Source: an uncultured Collinsella sp.
GTDB taxonomy: Bacteria; Actinomycetota; Coriobacteriia; Coriobacteriales; Coriobacteriaceae
NCBI GenBank assembly: GCA_959599915.1
Contig: CAUGJE010000011.1
Coordinates: 1 to 64,000 of the forward strand
Length of the DNA stretch: 64,000 bases
Direction of reading: 5' to 3'
A program made the translations under genes and the position numbers. Shown one piece after another: positions 40,478 through 48,731 of the stretch. A model generated the notes under the pieces. The model had not been told where the DNA came from and searched no databases. It saw nothing but the letters and a program-made list of their open reading frames with translations. How positions within the stretch are numbered: position 1 is the stretch's first letter; the number at the start of each line of letters is the position of its first letter.

Positions 40478-42337
40478 ATGTCCTTTGTCGATGAATGGAA
40501 TTTGAGCTATCCCATTCCGAATTCTATATATAGCGAGAATACGCTATCCGTTCGCGGGAGAACAGTTGGACAAGGTGGTGCTGGACAGTACGAACTCAAA
40601 GGTTCAGGCTCTCTTGCAAACGGGGATACGCTGACTGCAGTTGACATTATCGGACACGCAATCATCTTGGAAGTAGTCGTACCCTCTACTGGGCAAGTTG
40701 TCTCCCTTGGCACGCGTTATCCCGTTGCAAAAAAAGGCGGAAAAGTACGTGTGCAAATACAAGGAGACGGGGCAAAGCGTCCAAATGTCGGCAACTTGTT
40801 TGCCGCACTGCTGTTGTTGCCAGTGACGGGCAAAGTAAACGATTCATCGCCGTTGCAAGAGGACGGTTTTGCGGAAAGGACATTCTGGATGGATGCAGCC
40901 GAAGTAAAGCCTGTGGGCGTCTCCGAAGATGCATATATCTTGGAGCTAACGAAACTCTTCTTCGCCACTGGAAGCAGATACAAAGACGGGCAGTTTTCGG
41001 GTGCGATAGATTACGACTACAAGTCGAGAATTGACGATCTTATTGCCCTTTGCAATCGCGGATGCAAGATGAGGGCTGGTAGCCTGACCACGGCATTCAA
41101 GTATTTCGCTGACGTTTACGCAGGGAAACTTGAGTTTGATTACAGCGTGGCTGAGTTCATGCGAAACCTCATAGCGAGCCAATTGATTGCCGAAGAGGGC
41201 ATCGACTACGAACAAGGCGATGACGTGCTGCCCGCAATGCATCAACTAATCGACCTTGCTGCAAAGAATTCATCGAAAGCATCAAGCAGAGAGAAGAGGA
41301 CTTTTCAGCTAAACAACCTTCCAGCTGAATTTAAAACCGACTTCTCCAGGCGCTACATCACGTCACTACTGGCAAAGCCCTTTGTCATCCTTGCTGGCAA
41401 CAGCGGAACAGGCAAGACGCGGATTTCCAAGCGTTTTGCAAAGTACCTTGAGGTCTTGGATGAAGACGGGGAGCCAAACTGGTTGCTCGTCCCGGTCGGT
41501 GCCGACTGGACCGACAACACCAAGGTGCTGGGCTTCTTCAACCCGATTGCAGACGGCGGCAAAGGCGCGTACGAAGAGACCGGCATACTGAGACTCATCG
41601 AACGGGCCAACGCTAACCCCGAGGTTCCGTATTTCCTCATCCTCGACGAGATGAACCTGAGCCATGTCGAGCGGTATTTCTCAGACTTCCTCAGCCACAT
41701 GGAGACCATCGGCGAGGATAACCTCATCGTGCTTGATGGGTACGGCGATGGCGGTGCTGACAGGCTGCCCTATCCGCAGAACCTGTTCGTTGTCGGCACC
41801 GTGAACATCGATGAGACCACTTACATGTTTAGCCCCAAGGTGCTCGACAGGGCAAACGTCATAGAGTTCAAGCCGTCGAAGGCCGAAGTCCTCGCAGGGT
41901 TCAAAGCCATCGAGGATGCGCCGGACGTTGCCGTCGCAGCTTCCGGCGTCCCCCAGGCTTTTCTGCGTCTCGCCAAGGACATATGGGAGGGAGCCAATTA
42001 CATCAGCGAAGATGATGCTAACGCCATCTTCGAGAAGTTCGGCAAGCTGTATGAAGAGCTGGAGAAATGCGGCTATGAGTTTGCCTTCCGCACCGTGCGC
42101 GAAGTGCGAATGTACGTTAATGCCGCGCACGAGCTTGACGGCGAGAACTACGAACTCGAGCGTTCTGTCGATGAGCAGATTGTCCAGAAGGTGCTGCCGA
42201 AGCTCCATGGTAACAAGCGTGAGATCGGCAATCTGCTTAAAAGCCTGAAAGACATATGCGATGGCGAGCTGAGCTCCGTTAAGATAAGCCAGATGGCAGC
42301 GAAACTCGATAACGTGCAGTATGCGAGCTTCATCTAG
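40478..42337 (+). CDS. McrB-like AAA+ GTPase of the restriction complex (LlaJI R1-like)
   Basis: A 619-residue motor subunit. Walker A is AGNSGTGKTR near residue 306, Walker B is FLILDEMNLSHVERYFSDFL near 385, and VGTVNIDETTYMFSPKVLDRA near 440 is the McrB signature region. The N-terminal 230 residues would recognise DNA; no known fold is visible. McrB-type motors hydrolyse GTP and move DNA to bring nuclease subunits together. ATG at 40478 follows TGGTGGTTGCC. The nuclease gene starts three bases after its stop. Confidence 0.9.
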   Translation: MSFVDEWNLSYPIPNSIYSENTLSVRGRTVGQGGAGQYELKGSGSLANGDTLTAVDIIGHAIILEVVVPSTGQVVSLGTRYPVAKKGGKVRVQIQGDGAKRPNVGNLFAALLLLPVTGKVNDSSPLQEDGFAERTFWMDAAEVKPVGVSEDAYILELTKLFFATGSRYKDGQFSGAIDYDYKSRIDDLIALCNRGCKMRAGSLTTAFKYFADVYAGKLEFDYSVAEFMRNLIASQLIAEEGIDYEQGDDVLPAMHQLIDLAAKNSSKASSREKRTFQLNNLPAEFKTDFSRRYITSLLAKPFVILAGNSGTGKTRISKRFAKYLEVLDEDGEPNWLLVPVGADWTDNTKVLGFFNPIADGGKGAYEETGILRLIERANANPEVPYFLILDEMNLSHVERYFSDFLSHMETIGEDNLIVLDGYGDGGADRLPYPQNLFVVGTVNIDETTYMFSPKVLDRANVIEFKPSKAEVLAGFKAIEDAPDVAVAASGVPQAFLRLAKDIWEGANYISEDDANAIFEKFGKLYEELEKCGYEFAFRTVREVRMYVNAAHELDGENYELERSVDEQIVQKVLPKLHGNKREIGNLLKSLKDICDGELSSVKISQMAAKLDNVQYASFI

Positions 42338-42340
42338 CCT

Positions 42341-44776
42341 ATGGACGGCAGCATCGGCGCAATCCGCTTTGCAGCGGATGGAAGAACAATAGCCAGGCTC
42401 TACCAGAGCGGTGCGCATGACCGAGTCGATTGGGACGAGGAACAGCAGACCGGGCTAACCGGGCTGACGTGTTTCGGTCTCAAGCCGGAAGCATCCCAGA
42501 ATGGCGCTGGTTCAACACCAGCCTTCGCCGTCAAGGACGGTCTTGACGGGAGTCCCACGCTTCGAATCAACGAAACCACATGTTATGTGCTCGAATACGA
42601 GCGGACCCCTGATGGTGGCCTGCATCCTCGCGCCTCGTTCCAAAACGAAGGCAAGAATATCAGGTGCGACAGAAACGGCAATAGTGTCACCTTCCAGTTC
42701 GTGAACTATCTCGGGCGTTCGAGGATTCGATTCGGCGAGGAAGCTGATGCGCCGATGCTACAGTTCGAAGTCGTCCCGCTCAAGATTGGCTATGAAGACG
42801 ATTACATCGAGCTCACCGAGGAGCTTGCCGCAAGGTGCGCTGCGCTGCTCCTTGACTACTCGGGCTCCACGTCGAACGTTTACAAGCAAGCCGACGAGAA
42901 TCGCGAGACGCTGCTTGAGCAGTTCGTCTTCCTGCGGCAGTTCTGCTACGAACCGAACCTCCAAGCCCTCTTCGAGGCGATAAAGAGGAACCCTGATAGG
43001 ACGCTGGATCACGAGGACGAGCTGCGGTCGGTTGGGGCTGGCATGCCGTCCCGGAGGTTTTATACGAACCCCTTCTCGAACAGCCGGATGTGGACGCGCT
43101 TGAACTGCGGCGGCGATGCGGGAGGCGTCTACCTCCCCCAGATGGTCAGCGTCACGCGCAAGTACGACCTGCTCGACACGCCCGCCAATCGGTTTGTGAA
43201 ATTTGCCCTGCATGAGATTGACCGGATCTGCACCTCTCTGATGACTGTCCTGGATGCCGAGAAGGGCGATACTCGGCAGACGGAGTGTTATCGCGAAGCC
43301 GCCGCGCTGCACGCCATGCTGGATACGATACTCAGCGACGCCTTCTTCGACGATGTCGGCACCCTGCAGATGATGCCTCAGAACAACCAGGTGTTGCAGA
43401 AGCGCGAGGGATACTCGCAGATCTTCTTCGCATATTCCATGCTCGATATGGCGCTGCAGCTCGACTGGAAGGGCAAGGATGACATCTACGAGGGCGAATC
43501 GAAGAATGTGGCCCTCCTCTACGAGTACTGGATCTTCTTTGAGCTGTACGACATCGTAAGGGGGATCGAGGGGTGCGAGCCGATAAGCACCGATGACCAC
43601 CCATTTATCGGGACGAATCCCGACGGTGGGCTGTCAATATCCCTCAAGCAGGGCGTACGCTCCTGCCAGTCATTCCAGATTGCGCAGTGCGGCGCGAAGG
43701 TAAACCTCTACTACAACCGCACCTTCTCGCCCCGTGACTTTCATGCCACTCGTTACGAGGGTTCGTACTCGAGACCGTTCAGACCCGACTACACGCTCGC
43801 GATATTCCCGGATGCTTATACAAACGAGCGAGCCGCAGTGCAAGATGGAGCTGTTGCATTCGTCCACTTCGACGCCAAGTACCGCATCACCGACTTGACG
43901 GGGCTTGTCGGCAAGGATGTGGGCACCGAGGAGGCAGAGCGCGAGGAACTTAACGAGGAGAAGGCGGCCTCCACCACGAACACCTACAAGCGCGGTGACC
44001 TGCTGAAGATGCACACGTACAACGACGCGATACGGCGCACGGTTGGCAGCTACGTGCTTTATCCGGGGTCGGGCGAAACGGGCGAGAAGGGCCAATTCCG
44101 GCTCTTCGAGGAGATTTTGCCGGGTGTCGGCGCTTTCGCCATGAAGCCGAGCATCAGCAGGACGGCAGAGAATGCGTTGCGCGATTTCATAGAGAAGGTC
44201 ATCGGCGAGAACACGGCAAGCAATACGCGGCTGAACCGGCTGAGCTACTTCACCGAAATGGTTGTGGCTGAGCCTCCAAGCGCGGGCAAGACGGATAGCG
44301 ACTCCTACGGGCATGGTGGCGAATCGTTCGTGATTGGCTACATTCGAGGGGACTCTCCCGATGACTACTATCACTTTCTCGAAAGCAGCGGCAGGCTCCG
44401 CAAGGGCGGGCGCTTTCTCTTCTACTTCTATGCCATTAAGGACGGGCATGTCTACTCGCACCATAAGGATCTCTTCCGCACGTCGTGGTTCCGCTTCTAT
44501 CGGAACGCCATAAGCCAGACGAACACCTACGAGATCGAGCCTGTGGCGTGTCGCATAACCTCGAATGAGCTGGTTCCGAGGGACGAGCTGGCCGACCGCC
44601 TGGCCGACCTTGGCTACGTGCGGGATCGTGGGAATCAGGGTGCCGACTTCTACTATGTCCTGTCCGTGCGGGTGGAAGATGACGCGGCAGAACCCTTAAG
44701 CCTGGGGCGCAGGGCGGTGGATGAACAGAACGGCAACGATGCGTTCAGCCCCCACTCGCCAAAGATTGTTGGGTGA
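42341..44776 (+). CDS. McrC-like nuclease of the restriction complex (LlaJI R2-like, DUF2357)
   Basis: An 811-residue protein. A DUF2357-type part (LLDTPANRFVKFALHEIDRI) is followed by a PD-(D/E)XK nuclease: SRPFRPDYTLAIFPDAY (Asp near residue 482) and VAFVHFDAKYRI (D-A-K near 510). R2 of LlaJI/BsuMI systems cuts DNA with the R1 motor. The C-terminal ~134 residues, from FLESSGRLRKGG, form a separable module that also occurs truncated at 37360. The arrangement M1-M2-R1-R2 is that of LlaJI. No strong ribosome site precedes the ATG, which suggests coupling to R1. Confidence 0.87.
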   Translation: MDGSIGAIRFAADGRTIARLYQSGAHDRVDWDEEQQTGLTGLTCFGLKPEASQNGAGSTPAFAVKDGLDGSPTLRINETTCYVLEYERTPDGGLHPRASFQNEGKNIRCDRNGNSVTFQFVNYLGRSRIRFGEEADAPMLQFEVVPLKIGYEDDYIELTEELAARCAALLLDYSGSTSNVYKQADENRETLLEQFVFLRQFCYEPNLQALFEAIKRNPDRTLDHEDELRSVGAGMPSRRFYTNPFSNSRMWTRLNCGGDAGGVYLPQMVSVTRKYDLLDTPANRFVKFALHEIDRICTSLMTVLDAEKGDTRQTECYREAAALHAMLDTILSDAFFDDVGTLQMMPQNNQVLQKREGYSQIFFAYSMLDMALQLDWKGKDDIYEGESKNVALLYEYWIFFELYDIVRGIEGCEPISTDDHPFIGTNPDGGLSISLKQGVRSCQSFQIAQCGAKVNLYYNRTFSPRDFHATRYEGSYSRPFRPDYTLAIFPDAYTNERAAVQDGAVAFVHFDAKYRITDLTGLVGKDVGTEEAEREELNEEKAASTTNTYKRGDLLKMHTYNDAIRRTVGSYVLYPGSGETGEKGQFRLFEEILPGVGAFAMKPSISRTAENALRDFIEKVIGENTASNTRLNRLSYFTEMVVAEPPSAGKTDSDSYGHGGESFVIGYIRGDSPDDYYHFLESSGRLRKGGRFLFYFYAIKDGHVYSHHKDLFRTSWFRFYRNAISQTNTYEIEPVACRITSNELVPRDELADRLADLGYVRDRGNQGADFYYVLSVRVEDDAAEPLSLGRRAVDEQNGNDAFSPHSPKIVG
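44370..44776 (+). repeat. Right arm of the ~400-bp inverted repeat
   Basis: The end of the McrC-like gene; its diverged inverted copy is at 37360-37766. Recombination between the arms would invert the operon and place it in line with the SIR2 gene. Confidence 0.75.
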
Positions 44777-44832
44777 TCATCTGGTCATTTTCAGAGTAGC
44801 GGTAACACCTACGGGCGCGCGAGGGGCAACGC

Positions 44833-45081
44833 ATGAGGCCAATCGTCTACAACGGGGTTGACCTGTCGGGCGTGTGCTCTGCCGAGGTCATCGAGAAAGT
44901 TGCCCTGCCCGTGGAGGCGGAGACCCTGGCGGTGCCGAGGCGTGCCGGCGCACTGCTGGTGGCGGGGCGGCTGTCCCCCAGGCTAGTGCGGGCGCGGCTG
45001 TTCATGGACACCCGCCCGCGCCTTCAGGACGATGTTCGGCGACAGGGACGACGCAGCGGCGCTGCCACGTCGCGCAGGTAG
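44833..45081 (+). pseudogene. Phage distal tail protein (Dit-like) remnant
   Basis: An 82-codon frame begins MRPIVYNGVDLSG and contains ALPVEAETLAVPRRAG and RARLFMDTRPRL. This resembles the N-terminus of Dit-type tail proteins of siphoviruses from Coriobacteria, as I recall the family. The frame then breaks; a shifted frame goes on with GGGLLPMA. So only a short decayed piece is left. It marks a prophage remnant at the border of the restriction operon. The rest of 44777-45165 has no gene. Confidence 0.5.
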
Positions 45082-45165
45082 CGGAGGAGGGTTGCTCCCA
45101 ATGGCCCGCGGCGTCCGCGCCCCGGTGCCACCCCGTGACCGGCGGCTTCGCTCGAAGCCGCTACA

Positions 45166-47328
45166 TCAGGCTCGTTCCCGCTTTTCCGGGTCATATCCCT
45201 TCGTATACACGGTAAAGCTAAGGCTATCTATCGTGCCGGTGCTGTAGACGCATGCGTCGGGCGCGCTCCGTGTGCCTTGGGCGGTCGGGTCGGTCGAGAC
45301 ACAATCGTCCCTATCTATTCCAAGCAATGGAATGGGCTTTGCCACCTGGTCGGCGCTATTAATTTGCGCAATGATCTCCAACAACTCGTATAACTTGATA
45401 AGCCATGAGCTGTATGGGTGCTCGCCGGGTCCCTTGTGCTTCAGCGTGCACTTTGATTGCGGGCTTTCGGCGAGCTGGCTCAAGCGTTCAAAAAGCGCCG
45501 GGTACTCGGCTTCGGGAAACTCGACTTGTACATACTGTATGCCATTGAGGATGAATCCGTACCACAGTACGGGGTATGGAAAACCGTTCCTATCTGGTCG
45601 CCTGATTTTTGTCCTGCAATTGGGCTGGTTGACGATAGACAGCCATGCCGCATAGAGCTCGTCGGAAATTAGGTCGCTCGCTTGGTATGTTGGGCCAAGA
45701 CCATCGAGAACAAAATTGCCAAGGCTGTCAAAATAGTGGGCACAATCCGTTAAACCCTTTTCGTATGCCGTGTCGGCTTTTCTCCGTATATTGAGTGCGA
45801 CGTCGCGGGGTGATTTGCGACCAAGATGTTTTTTGGCGTTGTGCCGCGGGTTGCAATAGAGCTTGGTCGCCGCGTTACTTCGATCGCAGTACTTGCTGTT
45901 AGGGCCGGTCGGAAAAAAGAGCGAACCACAGGTTTGGCATGTTATCGGCATAATGCCGCACAGCAGCAGCTCGTGGAGGATGCGGGCATAAAGGCTTGCA
46001 AAGGAACATTCCTCTTCGGTGAAGTAAAGCTCTCCTGCCTTTGCAATAACAGCTTGAAGCCTTACGAGCCTATTGAGGTTTTCCGGGTCGTTAAGCTCTG
46101 CATACGTATGGAAGTCTCCATTTGCGTAGATTTGGTTCTCGCGCATAGCCTCGAGATAGTTCTTGCGAAACGCCTGCATAAAGGGGGCGCTATTCATGCG
46201 TTTTATATCGCTCAAATGTTCTTCGAGCTTTTGAGCCGTTTCGTTTCCGGGCAAGTGCTTTTTGGCTGCGTATGCAAAAGCGTCGCCAAAGCGGATGATT
46301 GCCGGCAGCTGATTATCGAATAATCGAAATTGTCGCGGGTCGCTTGTTTTGATGGCGGCTGGGAAAAACTCTTCGTTTTGCGCGAGCAGGCTAGGTGCCT
46401 CGGTGTTTTTAAGCAGCGGGGCAAGCTCCAGACATTCCTGATAAAAAACAATGAGAAGCGCTCGAAAGAGATCGGTATTGGTGCAAACGCAAGCTGTTTC
46501 TATCTGCGAGTTGACCTTTGGATAGTTGTCTCTTGGATTGTCGCGTTTATACGGCACCGGTTCTGTTAGCCCGGTCTTGCCGTTGGTAGTTGTAATGTCC
46601 ATGTCGTTCGACACGAGCTTGAGATAGGAGCTGAAGAGGGACGCCATTTCTTGCTTATTGAGTTGGGCCGATGTCGTGATCACCGCGCGGTACAGGCGGT
46701 TGATTTCGTTGCACTCAATAGCGTTGTTGTTCATCCAGCAGCTGTAATAGCGATAGTCGGGAATCGCTGTGATGTTCATGACACACTGCCTGCAGACATT
46801 TTCAAGGAGATACCTGGCCATGCCAGATATCTCTCCGTGTGCATGGCGCGTAATGGCTTTATCGAATATCGGAGCAAAGAAATCGAGGTCGCGTTCCTTT
46901 TGTTTTTGAAGGTTGACTTCGATTTCGGCTTCGTTCAATTCTGCTTGCGCGGACTCTTGGTCGGAATCGTCTGGATCGAGCCAGTCGTCATGGTCTGGTT
47001 CGGCTGCGTAGTCCATCGAAGCGTGTTGCGCATCGTGGGGAGCAGGGGGCTGACGAATGGCGTTCTGCAAATCGATGTAAAAGCGCAATTTTGCTCGCTC
47101 ACGAAAGTGGCCCCCAATCTCGTTGAAAAGCGAGCTTAAGTCGACGCGTAATAGGTCGTTGGCTACGGAGACGAGATTCCATGCGCTTGCATTGCCGGTT
47201 GCGTTTCCGTCATCGGCGCAATCAATCTCTGGCGTTCTGTTAAGAAGAAGCATGCGGGGATTGACGGGAGAGCGAAGAAAGCCAGCCTCGAAACCCCAGC
47301 TAAACGGCTCTTGTTCGGAATCAAGCAT
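45166..47328 (-). CDS. Large protein with a Cys-rich finger, unknown function
   Basis: A 720-residue protein. Near residues 460-485, ITCQTCGSLFFPTGPNSKYCDR is a clear zinc-finger-like motif (CxxC...C), resembling CGNR-type or DUF6076-like proteins. The N-terminal 130 residues contain an acidic segment (DYAAEPDHDDWLDPDDSDQESAQ). The middle is helical. No membrane helix or catalytic motif is seen. The first ATG is used; ribosome site is weak. It is the only minus-strand gene between the restriction operon and the helicase operon. Being large and of unknown type beside defence genes, it is a candidate defence or mobile-element regulator. Confidence 0.65.
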   Translation of the reverse strand: MLDSEQEPFSWGFEAGFLRSPVNPRMLLLNRTPEIDCADDGNATGNASAWNLVSVANDLLRVDLSSLFNEIGGHFRERAKLRFYIDLQNAIRQPPAPHDAQHASMDYAAEPDHDDWLDPDDSDQESAQAELNEAEIEVNLQKQKERDLDFFAPIFDKAITRHAHGEISGMARYLLENVCRQCVMNITAIPDYRYYSCWMNNNAIECNEINRLYRAVITTSAQLNKQEMASLFSSYLKLVSNDMDITTTNGKTGLTEPVPYKRDNPRDNYPKVNSQIETACVCTNTDLFRALLIVFYQECLELAPLLKNTEAPSLLAQNEEFFPAAIKTSDPRQFRLFDNQLPAIIRFGDAFAYAAKKHLPGNETAQKLEEHLSDIKRMNSAPFMQAFRKNYLEAMRENQIYANGDFHTYAELNDPENLNRLVRLQAVIAKAGELYFTEEECSFASLYARILHELLLCGIMPITCQTCGSLFFPTGPNSKYCDRSNAATKLYCNPRHNAKKHLGRKSPRDVALNIRRKADTAYEKGLTDCAHYFDSLGNFVLDGLGPTYQASDLISDELYAAWLSIVNQPNCRTKIRRPDRNGFPYPVLWYGFILNGIQYVQVEFPEAEYPALFERLSQLAESPQSKCTLKHKGPGEHPYSSWLIKLYELLEIIAQINSADQVAKPIPLLGIDRDDCVSTDPTAQGTRSAPDACVYSTGTIDSLSFTVYTKGYDPEKRERA

Positions 47329-47437
47329 TAATGCTCCAAACAGCCAAAATTTAAAACCCGATAAAAGTCATATTACGCGGCTGTTTGCGGCTGTTCAATG
47401 GAATCAAGCGAAAAGGCTTAAAACCAGGGAGGCCGTT

Positions 47438-47764
47438 ATGTCCGATTGCATCAAGCTCAACAAAGGAAACATCGATGTATGCGAGCGCGAGGTTATCGTT
47501 CTTCGCGAGATCATCGCTGCCGCCATGGGTCGTTTGCACCAGATGCGCAAGCAGTGCGAGCGCGGCTATGTGTCTTCGGAGGATTTCGAGAATGCGTTGG
47601 ATGCGTACGGAGTAATCAGTGAGCGAGTCGATGAGCTTGACCAGCTTGGTTTCGAGTTCAGATGGTCGTCAGTCCCCGATGCCGGAATCGATGAGAACGA
47701 CGGGCTCGAATGGATCGAGGACGACAACCCTCCGCGTGAGCGCGGTTTTGATATTGCTTGTTAA
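47438..47764 (+). CDS. Small helical protein, unknown
   Basis: A 108-residue acidic protein with helices (EREVIVLREIIAAAMGRLHQMRKQCERG) and a C-terminal acidic tail. GGGAGG precedes the ATG at 47438. It starts the plus-strand run that ends in the helicase operon. No family is recognised. A regulatory or anti-toxin-like role is possible but not supported directly. Confidence 0.55.
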   Translation: MSDCIKLNKGNIDVCEREVIVLREIIAAAMGRLHQMRKQCERGYVSSEDFENALDAYGVISERVDELDQLGFEFRWSSVPDAGIDENDGLEWIEDDNPPRERGFDIAC

Positions 47765-47792
47765 TGTGACCGAACGGTTGATTGGAGACAAA

Positions 47793-48413
47793 ATGTATCC
47801 GTACTACGAATGTGACAACTATCCCATGAGCATTACAGATGATGACGGCCCGTTTCTGATCATGGAGGCGAGGCTGTCTGGCGACGACGAGCTCAATGAT
47901 GATTTTAGGAAAGGCGCCAGTTATAGATGCTCGTGTGCGACTATTTCTGCGGCGATTGATCTTTGCAGGTCGATGACGGACGGCGATGCCGATCCTTGGT
48001 ATGAAAGTTGGGAGAAGGCGGTTGAGCGTTATCCGCTCGAGAAATGCGAGGATGCGACAACGCTGTATTGGATCGAGCCGACCGATCCGCACAAGGCGCT
48101 GTGCGCCCTCCAACCCCATTGCGATCTTGAGCCATACGTGGCTGAGGCAATTGGCGCAGTTGACACGTATCTACTGGAGTGCGCGGACTATCCCTTTACG
48201 GTCGATCATTTAGATCTAAAGGACGTTGACGTCCTGCTCAGCGCTGCTTGGGGATTGGCTCGAGTCCTCGAAGAAACTTGGGGCACTTGCGACCCTGATG
48301 ATGTTTTGGAAAAGATCGAGGATGCTACGTACAGTGCGTATATAACGGTTAAGGACCTGATCGCGGGCGAAGAGGCGGCCAAAGCCAGCGCAAAGTCCGA
48401 TGACAATCTTTAG
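47793..48413 (+). CDS. Acidic protein of unknown function
   Basis: A 206-residue very acidic protein (many Asp and Glu). It contains CDNYPMSITDDDGPF, GASYRCSCATISAAIDLCRSM and WIEPTDPHKALCALQPH. It is cytoplasmic by composition. GGAG lies 7 bases before the ATG at 47793. High acidity can go with DNA-mimic roles, but that is speculation. It is co-directional with the small gene 28 bases upstream and with the helicase operon 318 bases downstream. Confidence 0.55.
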   Translation: MYPYYECDNYPMSITDDDGPFLIMEARLSGDDELNDDFRKGASYRCSCATISAAIDLCRSMTDGDADPWYESWEKAVERYPLEKCEDATTLYWIEPTDPHKALCALQPHCDLEPYVAEAIGAVDTYLLECADYPFTVDHLDLKDVDVLLSAAWGLARVLEETWGTCDPDDVLEKIEDATYSAYITVKDLIAGEEAAKASAKSDDNL

Positions 48414-48511
48414 CCACCGCACTGAACGGCGCGACCGATCGGAAGGCTGCCGGGAAAAGCTTTAGCAAGCGCCCCGACCAGGTTCAGGAGTCTGCCGCCG
48501 ATGCATCCCTG

Positions 48512-48598
48512 ATGCGTGTCGCCCTTGCAGTGATCGATGCCAAAGAGCGCGAGGCGTTGGAGTGCGATCTTAAGAAACTGCTCGCTTCGTGCGAGTAG
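48512..48598 (+). other. Short reading frame in the gap before the helicase gene
   Basis: The gap 48414-48731 holds an open frame that runs from about 48402 to TAG at 48596-48598 with codon use like the neighbours (for example AKEREALECDLKKLLASCE), but only a late ATG at 48512 (28 codons). It may be the 3' part of a broken gene or a short peptide with an unusual start. Nothing else is seen in the gap. Confidence 0.3.
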
Positions 48599-48731
48599 TC
48601 GCTGACTGCTCCTCTTTCCTTTCTTTCTTCTCTCAAGCGGCATGGACGCCGCCGCCTTGACCGCCCAGCGCGAGTTTTGTCCGCACGGGATGGTATCAAA
48701 CACGTGTAACAACTAAATCGGAGGTTTGACC

